From Utricularia gibba (lineage: Eukaryota > Streptophyta > Magnoliopsida > Lamiales > Lentibulariaceae), in assembly GCA_002189035.1 (NCBI GenBank), contig NEEC01000021.1, positions 248,001 through 312,000 on the forward strand: a DNA stretch of 64,000 bases, in the 5' to 3' direction. Below, one piece after another: positions 47,800 to 59,670 of this stretch. Each line of letters begins with the position of its first letter. Within the stretch, counting starts at the first letter, position 1. The notes beneath the pieces were generated by a model that worked only from the letters and a program-made list of their open reading frames with translations, was not told the DNA's origin and ran no database searches. Made by a program: the position numbers and the translations under genes.

Positions 47800-47817
47800 T
47801 CCCCAGCAGCGGTGTCA
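47800..47817 (-). promoter_or_regulatory. Degenerate primer-binding site of the family C element
   Basis: On the minus strand TGACACCGCTGCTGGGGA, three bases inside the LTR edge at 47,821. It matches the tRNA-Asp site of family A at 14 of 18 positions; all four differences are transitions. Confidence 0.65.
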
Positions 47818-47820
47818 ATT

Positions 47821-49218
47821 TGATAAACAAAAATTCCTAATGTTGTTGCAAAAATAGAAATTTTGTTATCAAATAAATTTATAATCCCTAATCTACACAA
47901 AATACAAATTTGGAAAACTTGTATAGTAGATATGAGGGTCGATCACAAAGAGCTTGTGCTTATTAAGTGTTTTAGTAAATGCATGATTTGGAATAACAGT
48001 AGATCTTAGTCTAAGCTCAGACTAACACTGGTAAACAAATTCAGTAAAGAAGGTAGGTAAGCAATATCAAGTCTTGACGCTAAACGTGACAGGCACCGGT
48101 TCTAACTTAAAATAATACTAAAGTTCCTAAGGATCTACAGGTGGTGTAGTGCCAAAATTCCTAATTTAATCTACTATGTTCCTACACTCACAACTTCAAA
48201 TAACCTAAGTCTACCCAGGTCCTTCATCATATTTTCGGTCAAGCTAATTCTCCATATCATTACCAACCTTGCAATTAGGTCTACCCGCATGCAAAGCATA
48301 CAGAACGAGGTCTATCCGGTTCTACTGGTTCTATCCCGGACTAACACCTACTGCTCCCATCTTTATTTGTTGGTCTATCTCTAAATCAAGTATCTAAATT
48401 GTAAAGCTACTTGTTCCCCTCCTTAGGTCTACCCATGGTTTGATAGAAACAAGGGCTAAGAAACAATGGTCAATTTTATTAAGACTCCTAGACCCACACT
48501 ATCATGCTTCACCTTAAGGCAATCCTAGGGTTTAGTTTGAAGGTAAAAAGTGATGCCATTAATATAAAATAACGAAAATGTCAAGAACATTATGAAAGAG
48601 TTGCATGCAGAAACTGAAAACATCAACAAACTAAAATAAAGCAGTAAGGGTTCAGTTTTCCGTCCGCTATTGTTCCCTGGCCGGAACAGTAGCGCATGAC
48701 TAGGTTCTGATGCTGTTCTTGAGGGTGAAGTCCTTCTTCTTCTTCCCTAGTTTGTGTTCTTCATATTGGAGTTGCAGGTTCGGGGAGAAACCCCTCGTCT
48801 CCCATTGAAGGTTGCTGAATGTTGGAGGGAAACCCCCCCCCCCCGTGTGTATTCTGAAAAACGCGTTGTCCCCTTGCGATTCTCTCTCCTCTCCCTTTCT
48901 CTCACCTCCTACTGCCAAGACAAGTAAATTCTCTGACAATTCTGCTGCTCATGCCCTTGACCTGCAGATTGTTGTTGGGACAGTGTATTCATTACTTCCT
49001 GCTGCGCGGTAACTTACACGAAATCCTTGACTTTTTCATGATTTTCGGGTAGCTGCTAGGCTCAAAATTGGGTTAGAACATGGGTCACTAAAACACCAAA
49101 AATCACATTTTCCTAAATTATATATAAAAATACTTAAAAACTATAAAATAAACAACTAAATATAATTAAAAACTCATGATTTTCATATACTAAAAACATG
49201 AAAATTTGTATGCTATCA
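47821..49218 (-). mobile_element. Family C gypsy 5' LTR
   Basis: Minus-strand LTR starting TGATAGCATACAAATTTTC at 49,218 and ending TTTTTGTTTATCA at 47,821 (about 1.4 kb), followed by the degenerate primer-binding site and gag. The older solo copy at 11,761-12,831 shares its termini and internal landmarks. It contains a run of 12 C at 48,833-48,844. To its right the sequence is the 3' end of a copia polyprotein, so this element inserted in, or recombined with, that copia element. Confidence 0.78.
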
Positions 49219-51942
49219 CGCATGATTACTCACAAGAAATCATTCCTACCATCATGCAACATAGTTGATGTTTAGATAGCCAACACCTTAGTCAAGAAAT
49301 CTGTAACATTCACATCTATATGAACTTTCTAAAGAAGTACCTCTTCCCTATCAACAATTTCCCTAATTCATGATAACGACGACCAACATGTTTTGTTCTA
49401 AAGTGAAACATTGGATTTTTACTCAATGAGATAGCATTCTCATTATTATAGAGAATTAATGGTCTAATATATGGAATATTCAACTTAGTTAGTAAAGATC
49501 CAATCCATTTACCTTCGTTACCTACTTCAATCAATGTCAAACACTCAGCTTCATGGTGGATAGAACAACAAATTTTTGAAGCCGTGATACCATCAACATT
49601 GCTCCTCCTCTAAGGTAGCTATCACTCTAGAAGTAAACCTCATTTAATTGACATTTTCAACCAAATCTGCATCAATAAAAATTTTCAAAGATAACTCATT
49701 AGAGTTGAAACTTAAACCCAAGCTTTTTGTCTCCTTGAGATATCTCATTAGCCACTTAAGTGTCTTTCGATGCTCCATTGCAGGATTGGATATAAGCTTG
49801 TTAATGCAACCGGCCACAAACCCAATGTTAGAGCTTGTACTGATCATCAAATACATGATTGATCTCATTGTTGAAGAAAATGGTATTTTTTCCATCTGTG
49901 TTTTTTCTTTCTCTGTCTAAAACTCATCTCTGAAGATAGTTTAATATGTCTTGGTAGGAGAGTGTTTACAATTTTAGCGTTCATCATGTTGAACTTCTCC
50001 AAAATCTATTCAACATAACTTTTTTGAGACAAGGTCTATGATTTCTCAACCATGTTTTTATGCATCTTCATCCAAAGTATTTTGTCCATTGCACCTAAGT
50101 CTTTCATCTCAAAATTTTGATTCAACTCTTCTTTTAATAGATCAATTGATTTCATATCATGATAAGCAAATAATATATCATCAATACAACACAAGTAAAA
50201 CAAAAAATTTGCCATCATGAAATGACTTGATATAGGCACACATATAAGCATTCAGTCTCACAAACCCAAAATCTATTATAAAGTAATTAAGCTTCTTATT
50301 TCATTGTCTTGACATTTGTTTAAGATCATATGAACTCCTATTTAGCTTGCACACCAATTTTTCCTGAAGATCACCATGAAGGAAAGCTATTTTCACATCC
50401 AATTCTAAATCCAAATGAGCTATTAGGGTAATGTCAATCTTAATGTAGTAGATTTACTAATAGGTATAAAGATTTCAAAATAATCTATTCCCTTCTTCTA
50501 CCGACAGCCCTTGATTACAATTCCAGATTTATATCGAATAGTCTCATCAGAATTTTTCTTGAGTTTATAAAACCATCAGTTATCTAGAACTTTCTTCCTA
50601 GGAGTAAACTGAACCAACATATAAGTCTGATTTTGTTTCTATGAGTTCATCTCATCCATCATTGTAGCCATCCATTTATCTCTACTAGTTGAGCTCATTG
50701 CCTCATTGAAATTCTCTAGTTCTCAATCCTCTATAAAAAAAATATAGTCTAAAGTTGGATATTTAGTAGATGGTATCTGCTATCTCGAACTTTGTTTTTT
50801 CTTTGTTTCAAGCGCTTGTTCAGGTTGCCGATTATTTATAGTATCATTATCCTTTGTAGATCCAGGATTCACAATCTTAATATCATTTGAATTAGACATA
50901 CTGGAACCCAAATTAATCTTAAACTCTACTTCAACTGATTTTTCATTGCCACTAGGGAATACATATTCAGATACAAAAAATTCTACATCTCTTGATTTTA
51001 CTATTTTTGCTTGATTGGACAGATAATCTATACTTATACTCTGATTTGCCATATCCTCGAAAAATGCATGGTAGAGAATGATCCTCTAATTTCTTTTATT
51101 GTTTTTTGTGTATATGGACAAAAAACTTACATCCAAATACTTTAATGTGATCAATTATAGGCTTCTTATTTGACCATATGAACTTTGTAACTTCAAAATT
51201 CAAGGTTGTTTTGGGAATCTTATTTGACAAATAGTTCATTATAGATAATGGTTCTCTCCATAGTTTTACTAGAAGCATGGCATCATTCAACATGCTTCTC
51301 ATTTTGTCAAAAATATCATTTTGAACCTCTCAGCGATCAGATTATGATGAGGGGTTCCTAGCTCTACTTGAACTTTATCAATCCTAAGTTCCTTATAATG
51401 AGACTTGAATTCATCATTGCAGAATTCTCAACCATTATCAATGAGAAATCTTTTAAACTTCCTTTCTATTGCTCTTTCTACCATCTGGTAGAATTGATGG
51501 AATATCTCAAGCACATCAGATTTTTGTTCTATCAAATATATCCAAGATTTCCTTGCATGATCATTTATGAATGTCAAGTAGTGGTTCTTTCTAGTAAATG
51601 TAGCCTCATTCACCGACCCCCCCTACATCAAAATAGATTCTGTCCAAAATTTAATCACTTCTGAAGAAACTTCCCTTGAAGACCCCTCAATTTTGTTTTT
51701 CTACAATACAATGCTTATATTTCTTTAGATGTTCAGATTTATAATCCGACAAATAATCCTTTCTGATGAGGTAATATACTCCACTTTTAGCTAGATGACC
51801 CAATCTTTGGTGCCAAAGATTCAATTTTGAACCTGAATTATCACTTGCCAAATTGATCATGTGGTTGCTTATCTTGATCTTTGTTTTATATAGTGTTCCA
51901 TGCATGTTTCTTTTTACAATCACCAATAATCCTTTTAGTCGT

Positions 51943-53247
51943 TGTTGCATGTCGTTTCCTCAACAAATTTTAAATATTTTAAAACGTAAACACTAGAAAG
52001 CATACTACGAGTATCGATCTCAGGGAGTTGTTTTTCGTGAAAAGTGTTTGCAAGAAACTTTCACAAAATGTCACGGTTTTGCAAAAGGGGGTTTTTAAGA
52101 TGCAGAAATAAAAGATGCAACCTAAGTGATGGGCCTTGACTACGGGACGCAATTCCTGGGAATAAGACTCCATCTCCTTCTTTTGTCCGTCCTTGCCTCG
52201 GTTTTCACTGATTTCTTCCGAATAGCTGGTTATAGGATCAAGGAATAGCCTACTCTCCCTTACACTCTGATTGACAAGGAGGCACGGGAATAGCCTCATG
52301 TGATCCCCCTTGAACGATTAGGAAGACAAGAGGATTGCCTTCGATTGCCTTCAAAACCGAATTGTGCGCGTGTGCCCAGTTGTTGCCAATGACCAGTGGC
52401 AAGTCCGAGGTCACAACCTGTCCACTGTCGCGGTACCTAGGCCACAAATAATCTGCTACTTCCCTCGAACCAGCAGGGTTGGAGTTGGTGCTCTTCACCT
52501 TGATCTTCACCAAAATCCACGAGAAGTGGCCTGTACTCATGGACCTTGACTAAGAGTCGTTACAGAAAGACTGCAACAAGATGAGTGGAAGTATGCGGAA
52601 TCCGAATTGAATTCAGTGAAGAACCGAGTGTATTGCTCATGACTTGGAAGGAAGCGTCATCTACTTCCCAGAAACTAAAGGTTTTAGCTCAAAAGGGCCA
52701 TGGAAAACAAAAACGAAAAGAAACTAAGTGTTCTTCCTCCTTGAGGGGAGGAAGAACTCAAAAGTTCTAAGTACAAGAGAAATTGTTCAAAAGTTCTAAA
52801 CTAAGTGCTCCAAGTGGCTTTTATATAACTTCCCACGTGCATTAACTCCTTTGGGTCCCCTTCCCATCATTCCTTCTGTCTTGCGTGCGCCAGCAGCCTT
52901 TCTTTGCGTGCAAGTTTGTGCCCAACAATTGCTGCAGACTCTGACATGCCGTAAGTCATGGGCCTTGACCAGTGTCAGTTTTCCGCCCACAATCATTCCA
53001 ACTCGCGTACAAGGCACGAAAACTCAGAGTCTGACCACCTGTAACACTCCTGCAACACTCCTGATAGTCTCCTGACATGCCTCGATCAAAGTGTGAGAAA
53101 AAAAGGCATAAAATATACACAAAATGGGAAAATAGGAATTTTCTAGTAAAAATCAAATACTTAATAATAAGACTCATAATTGGGTGACTTATCACTTAAT
53201 TAATACATAATAATACCTAAATAATAACTAGAAAATGACACTTAACA
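51943..53247 (-). mobile_element. Solo LTR, family B copy 2, nested in copia
   Basis: On the plus strand it starts TGTTGCATG and ends ACACTTAACA (1305 bp). GTCGT at 51,938-51,942 is repeated at 53,248-53,252. Removing the LTR and one duplicate lets the copia reading frame resume across the junction, which proves the boundaries. On the minus strand a CACGTG (52,834-52,839) is followed by TATATAAAAG near 52,828-52,819, suggesting the promoter direction. Copies 1 and 3 lie in the same orientation. Confidence 0.94.
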
Positions 53248-54163
53248 GTCGTTTCTAAATTCTATCATCAAATGAATATTTGTACCCTACCAAGTCAAGT
53301 TAACCAGTTGACATCAAGTTTACATGGAGCTTTCGGGCATGTCTGACATCCTCCAATGTTAGGCTATGTACTAGATGAGTTACAACATCTTGACCAATTT
53401 TTCATTTTTACTGAATCAGATTTTGTGACCTTATAGCTTCTCAAACTTTCTTTATCTGCCACATCATGATAGGAGGCAACAAAGTCTATAAACCAAATTC
53501 AAAAGCTAGAAGAACAACCAATTCATCATCAATACTTTGATGCAAAAGACATTGATCCATTAAAAGAAACTTTAAAATTCCAATGTTTATTCCTCTTTTC
53601 ATTCTCCTTCGTTTTCTGGTAGTGTGGATAAGCATTTCTATGGTGGCCTTTCTTTTCATAATGAATGTAGGATCGTGTATCTTTGTCAAGTTCTGATTTT
53701 TATCTCTATTTACATACTTATCACACTCACTTGACTTTCCCTTGAAAACTTTCTTCTAGATTTCTTATTCAGTTTTCTTCCCTTACTTTTGGAGTCACCA
53801 TATGCTAATAGGCTGATCTTTGGATTCAAATTCTTCCTTCTCAATCCTTCATGGCAGTTGCCATCTCTTACAAACAACTGAATTTTGTTCATAGTAGTTT
53901 TTGGATGAAGCATCTCTTACAACTCATCTCACAATTTATAAGCATCTAGATTTTCAATCACTCTATAATAATAACTATTATCAATGTTGAGTAGGATCAT
54001 AAAGCAAACTTTGTGATGTATTTTGTTCTGAGCTCTATCCATGATCCCATCTTCTCCCTCACCAAAAATGTGTCCAAAAAATTCTTACAATCGAGTGCAA
54101 CTTGAATCTTTGTACTTGATAATGATTAGTTCATCCCATTCAACACCCCTCAAGAGTAACTCC

Positions 54164-54175
54164 GCTCACATACCA
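54164..54175 (-). promoter_or_regulatory. Primer-binding site of the copia element
   Basis: TGGTATGTGAGC on the minus strand, one base inside the LTR edge. It is a variant of the initiator tRNA-Met site (TGGTATCAGAGC) used by most plant copia elements, with two differences. Confidence 0.72.
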
Positions 54176-54176
54176 C

Positions 54177-55237
54177 TGTTACGAATAGATGTTGGGTGTT
54201 AACAATATGCAATATTAATTTGATAAAACAAGTAAAATTGGCACATGGTAATGGTAACTCGAATACATAGAATGCGGATTAAACCGGGGGCCTACAAATC
54301 TTTGACTTAGAATATATCATCTATCATCAATATTCACCATAATAGATAGAACATCAAACTATCACAGCATGACAGAGTTTTAATTAAGAGAAAGAAAAAA
54401 AAGAAGCACTTCAACAATAAGAAATTGCTCAAGCATTAAAGGTCAATTCACACCTTCAACCAACACTTAGATCTACATACTCAATTTGTCATTATGAAGA
54501 TCCCAATCTCTAAAGGATTTTCCCCTTCAACCTTTTTGTAAAACCCTTTACTTAGATGAGTGGGGTTATTTCATACGTAATTATTCATCTTGGACGTCTA
54601 CCAAAAATTGATTTTGATATTGAATTATTATTTCATAGCAGTCCAACATTTGTGAAATAACTCCAACCTAACATTCAAAGCATATAATGTAAAAATAACG
54701 TTTTTCATTTGAAAACAAGCATAATTAGAAATGAAAATAATAAAGCTTGTTAATATATCAAAGTGGATAAATGATGGATGCAAATAGTTTTAATATATAT
54801 TTCTAATATCCCAATTTATTCGAGAAATAGAAAGCTATAATTTTATATCATAGAAATAAGGTTTGTAGATTTATGGTTGTGATTGATTCAAGTGATATCT
54901 GATAAATTTATTTGATGTTAATAACAAATAGTGAAGAATTAAAGGAGAAAAAAAGTATGAATTTCATTAGATTCTTTTGTCTTTTATATATTTATTTGAT
55001 TTAATCTATTTATTATATTATTTAAATTTATAAAATAAAATAAAATAAAATATTGGAGATAATGTATTTCTTTTTTTTTTAATTTACTATATTCTTTTGT
55101 GATGAAGTACAATTATCAACATTTACTCCATTGTCGGAGTTGAGTCATTTTGCGCCAGTATCAAGATTCACAACTCTTATATAAGTCATCTTGTGTAAGA
55201 CTTTTAAATGTTGTGTGATTAATGGTGATTACCAACA
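54177..55237 (-). mobile_element. 5' LTR of the copia element
   Basis: On the minus strand it begins TGTTGGTAATC at 55,237 and ends CGTAACA at 54,177, giving the TGTT...AACA inverted ends typical of copia. A TATATAAGAG box near 55,180-55,171 fits an LTR promoter close to the LTR start. The left edge abuts the primer-binding site. Confidence 0.75.
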
Positions 55238-55991
55238 AGGTTTGGAATATATTGGTATCTCACATTGATTAACAATTGTTATTAACTCATCTTACGACTA
55301 AAGCCATATGTTCTTTTATAACATCACATTCTTCATCAACAATAATAGAAAATTTAGATTTACTAATTTAAAAATTTCAAACCATTTGTTTAGTATTTTT
55401 AGTAAAAATAATGATCTGATTTTTGCAATGAGAATGAATGCATTTTTGCCGTCTGGAAATTTTATTGGTGAAGATGAAGGGGATAGGAGTAGGACACTCG
55501 CTACGCCGTTCGGGGTGGGAATTCAGCAACAGCTTCGCCGCTCTTCGCTGCCGTTGACCCCTGAATTTTAGGTTTTTTTTTTCTACGTTTACCAACCCAG
55601 AAAATGGTTTCATCTTTCGCTGCTCCATTTGGGCTGCTTGTTTAATTACTGTAATTCCTAAGCTTAATCGTTGTGTATTTTGGATTTATGGGTGGATTGC
55701 CAAGTGACTGTGGTAGTTGTTCTTGGAAAATTATGGGGGGCAAGCGTTCATTTTGCTGCTGTTACGAGCTGTGGTATGATTTACGCTCGGAATAGCGTTG
55801 TTCAGTGGAGGATCTTCTGTATTTTCCTTGATGCACATGCTGAAGGATAGTTTTTTTACCTTCGCTTAATGAAAGTTTCGATGATTCATATTATTTTGCG
55901 TGACAGAGTAGTCCTTTGGGAGTCTTTTCGTCTTGGGCGTTTTTCTGATGTTTGACTCTTTTCGTTGCTTTAAGGTGAGCTTTATAGCCTA
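55238..55991 (+). promoter_or_regulatory. Probable promoter and 5' leader of ABCI12
   Basis: AT-rich up to about 55,460, then balanced sequence to the ABCI12 start, as expected of a promoter and leader. The frame to 55,571 has no domain. An in-frame stop (TAA at 55,989-55,991 region, just before the ATG) closes the ABCI12 frame upstream. Confidence 0.45.
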
Positions 55992-58001
55992 ATGGCAGCC
56001 TGTTTATTCTTCAAATATGGATGCTTGTCCTCCTCATTGTGCATGAAGCCCTTTGCTTTGCACTCAAAAACGGATGCCAGATTGTCTCATGGCCACTCAT
56101 TCTTCTTTTTAAGAAACCCCCCTCAAATGTTAAATGGTCAATCACGTCGAAACAGAGGTAAACTTCAACTGAAGTGTATGGGTAGAAGTCAAAATGGTAC
56201 TGGAGACATGGGCCACTGGGAAAAATGGATACCCAAGGATTTCTTTGGTGCAAATCAAGTATTTGGAGCTATTGCAGGGGTGACCTCTAGTCCCATTGCT
56301 CAGTACATATCATCCCCCACGACCTTGCATAAAGTGGATCCTAGAATCAAGATGGTATGCATGTTTATTTTTTTTTATTATTATTATTTTTGTTGAATGT
56401 CATCATCGTCGTTCATGTTCTGAGTTCCTTTTTTTTTTTTTTTACTTTGCAATCATCTTTTGGTACTTGATGTTTTCTCTTTTTGCTTGTTTCACACCTC
56501 ACTTCTTTGCGATTTTCTGGTTATTGGTTTATTTACTGGTCCTGGAGACAGGTTTTTCTGAAGACTGATTCTTACCAGCGTCAATTCAATAGTGATTTTT
56601 CCATTATATCGATAGTAATGCTAATATTTGAAAGTACAGGTTTGGCTGTTTGCTTTGGTGTTTTTGCCAGCAAAATCCGGTATGGTTGTGCGGCTCGGAG
56701 TGGTTATCTTTCTATGTTTGTTATCAATATGGGTTCAGCCTACTGAAGTATGGAAGGTGAGGATACACATTTGATCTGACTTATGAGTGCCTTTGACGAA
56801 AGAAAGCTTAAGCGTCTCAATTGAGCCACATAAGCCATATCTGGTCTGGAATTTGCTTGTTGTAAGTAGCCTTATTATTGATGCGCAACATTGTTGTAGG
56901 ACCAACTGGGGAGAGTAACCTTACTCTGTGGTGTCTTGTTTGTTTTGTTGGCATTGACTTCCGATAGTGCTCCGTCTCTTCTGTGCTCTAGAAGCCCTCC
57001 ACCTTCCATCTCAGGATTACAAACCCTTCCCACATCATTCGAAGGCTATAAGTACGTAATCATGAAGTTTGGGCCTTTTCAGCTCACTAGAAAGAGCCTG
57101 GCAGCATCTACTACTGCAGCATGTTTGACATTCACTGTAAGGCATCTGTGCTTGTTAGTACATCTCAAAAAGCATTACTGCAGAAGCACCTCTAGTGTTC
57201 CATATTTTGTTGGATTATTCATCTCCTCCTAAACATTTGTCCCGTGTAGTACTCACTCATGCACATTTTGTTGTTACTTTGAAGGTCTTCCAAAGTGCTA
57301 GCCTTTGCCTTACTACCACAATGTCTGAACAACTTGCATTTTCTTTACGTTGGTTTATTTCACCCTTTGCAAATCTCGGTGCCCCAGTGGATGAGGTTGT
57401 CCTTGCCTTACTCCTGTCATTGAGATTCATTAATCTTGTGTTCGATGAGGTAACTCTATACTCATTTTACCTTTTGGATATACGCTTGATCTGCTGGGCC
57501 TTTTTTTTTTTTGGTTGGAATTAATGTCATCCAGCTGATAGTAGGTACGCAATGTTTCACTAGCCATCTTGTCTCGCCGAATAGAATGGCAGTATCTCAC
57601 AAAACTAGAGGCTATAGATGGTACTCTTCTTCACCGTGCAACCTCCTACACTTGTATCTCATACTCTCCTCTCTGCACGAAGAGCAAGTAACTTGTTTTG
57701 GGTGTACTTTTTGATGCAGTTTTCTTCACATTCCTTGGTCGGATCTTTAAAAACATGTACAACTATGCAAACCAAATAACTCAGGTTTGGAACATGCAAC
57801 CCTCCATTCAATCTCCCTTGTGTGTTGCTTCCTTTCCACATTGTTTCATTCTCACAGGCCATGATCGTCAGAGGTTTCCGAGGCAGCTGCAAGGAGCACA
57901 AGGTTTTGTTGTCCGCAGGCTCCTCGTCACAAATGGCCAACATCTTCTCCATTTCCAGCCTCATTGCCCTGGTCCTTGCCTCCAGATACTTTTCAACTTG
58001 A
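55992..58001 (+). CDS. ABCI12: ABCI12, chloroplast EcfT/CbiQ-like membrane protein
   Basis: Seven exons, 55992-56354, 56640-56756, 56900-57136, 57285-57449, 57545-57620, 57720-57784 and 57858-58001, give 388 aa in phase. It is the plastid homologue of the transmembrane coupling subunit (EcfT) of bacterial energy-coupling-factor transporters; the substrate in plants is not settled. The N-terminal ~75 residues are Ser/Arg-rich and fit a transit peptide. The mature part starts near SSPTTLHKVDPRIKM, followed by hydrophobic helices (for example VVIFLCLLSIWV, TLLCGVLFVLLAL, VVLALLLSLRFINLVFDE and IFSISSLIALVLAS). The coupling-helix signature AMIVRGFRG sits at the start of the last exon. ATG 55,992 is the first in frame after a stop. 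The RPA-interacting protein gene follows 1.7 kb downstream on the same strand. Confidence 0.93.
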
Positions 58002-59670
58002 TTCCGAGTGTTGGGCTGAGTCGTGCAAGCATCCTGTTGAGATGCCATGGCTCCCATCCACCCAGCGTGAATGCATATTTTTGTAGGCGCTTGCGCAGAT
58101 ATTTCTCAGCCTCTGGTTGGACAATTATCCAAAGGGGAGGAGAGCTCGACTTCGAAGTTGGTCTACGCTTCTACGGCAAGCTTGAAGATCTGGGACTCCA
58201 TGAATCGAATGGGTGCTCTCGGGTGGGTCCATGATTTAACTTATTAATCCACTAAATCCATAAATAATCAATTAGCATATTCTACACTACAAAATGATTC
58301 GAAGCTTGCAATAAACAGAGTGCTCACTATCATACTAGAAAAAATCAAGACAACACAAAATTAGTTCCGAAAAGTAAATTTCAAAAATGATTTTCAATAT
58401 CTAAGAAGTATTTTAATTTTTATTAGAGCATAGATCCTTCATTTTCTCAAAAAATTGAAATAGTTTCAGTTTCATGGGCAGTAGAATCAACGTGTACTTT
58501 ATTCAAAAATCACTTGTAAAAATAATTATATTAAAATTGGGGTTATATCAAATAAACTTTTAAACACTCACAATTTTTAATTATTTTATTTAAAATCTAT
58601 AATAAAATGTGATACATTCTTTTAGAATTGGGTAATATTTTTAATAACATTTTTAAAGAGCTACACTTCAAATAGAAAAGTAATCTGAAGTGATAATTGT
58701 TGGATAACAAAAACTTAAAAACTTGATAAATCAAAAAATATTCAAGCATTTAAAGAATAGTAAGTTCCTCATAAAACTCATTAAATAAGCTAAAGATCAA
58801 TAAGTTTGGTTGCTTGTTGGATTAGATACAAAAAATGAATGAATAAACAAAAAAGGAGATAAACTAGATGAATTGATACTAAACCCGAAATATCTTATTT
58901 GTGAAAGTAGATGAGATAGAGAAATGAGCAATAAACATTCTTTCATTGAAAAAAGAAAATAAGAAAGAAATTAATTATTGAAGTGAATGAAATAGATGAA
59001 TGAATAAGAAACAAACGGAATTTTATAATGAGATGATAATGACAATTTAATAACAAGTGTTCAATTTCAAATTCCTTCTCTTTCATGCATTTGAAGTTGA
59101 TCTTCAAGATGTTTTTTTCTATTCAATTTAAAATGAATTTCAAGTTCTTTTTTAATGAAATTTTTTTGCATCTTTTTTTTTTACTTTATCAAAAACTAAA
59201 ATATGTAAAACATAATAACTTTTTTTTTATTTTTTTCACTCATCTCTCTTCCCATAAATTTTAACATCGAATCTTGACTTGATCTTTATGTGTCTTATTT
59301 AAAAGGTCATATTATTTGGTATCAGAACTTTGAGTTTCATTTTCGTTATGAGTATTGTGTTTTTATCTTCTTGCTTATTCCGAAAAAAACAAAGGAAAAC
59401 AAATCTTTCTCCTTATTTTAGGTTTTAACAAAGTAAAAAAAAGAAGAAAAAAATAAAATACAAAAGGATTTTATTGAGTAAGATATCTAAATTCACTCTC
59501 AATTGAATAGTAAGAATACCTTGAATTATGTGTTGTTATAAATTAAAACATAATTAAAAATGTCGATTAGATATGTATTATAAAACATGCCAATTAAATT
59601 ATGAACGTTCATAAGATTTTGAATTAGGGATTTTGCTCATTCATGCCCCCCTGGGAAAACCAGTCTGTAA
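58002..59670. other. ABCI12 3' flank, AT-rich DNA and RPAIN promoter
   Basis: 58,002-58,250 is likely the ABCI12 3' UTR. 58.25-59.6 kb is AT-rich with no gene. The last ~50 bases before 59,671 turn GC-rich, consistent with the leader of the next gene. Confidence 0.5.

Larger units (their letters stand above)
49219..55237 (-). mobile_element. Ty1/copia retrotransposon, decayed, 3' end missing, split by a nested LTR
   Basis: Minus-strand order from right to left: 5' LTR (54,177-55,237), primer-binding site, gag (about 54,100-53,480), protease to GAG-pre-integrase region (53,400-53,250 and 51,937-51,687; LWHQRLGHL visible), integrase (51,613-51,096), reverse transcriptase (about 50,660-50,036; IDDIL and KDLG), RNase H (about 49,895-49,316; MEHRKTLKWLMRYLK, ENAISLSKNP and FHFRTKHV). 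This is the copia gene order, with integrase before RT. Stops and frameshifts occur throughout. A family B solo LTR (51,943-53,247) interrupts it with a GTCGT duplication. The 3' LTR is not present. Confidence 0.9.

Noticed and set aside
48833-48844. Run of 12 C as a functional element
   Set aside because: Simple homopolymer inside an LTR; no structure around it supports a role.
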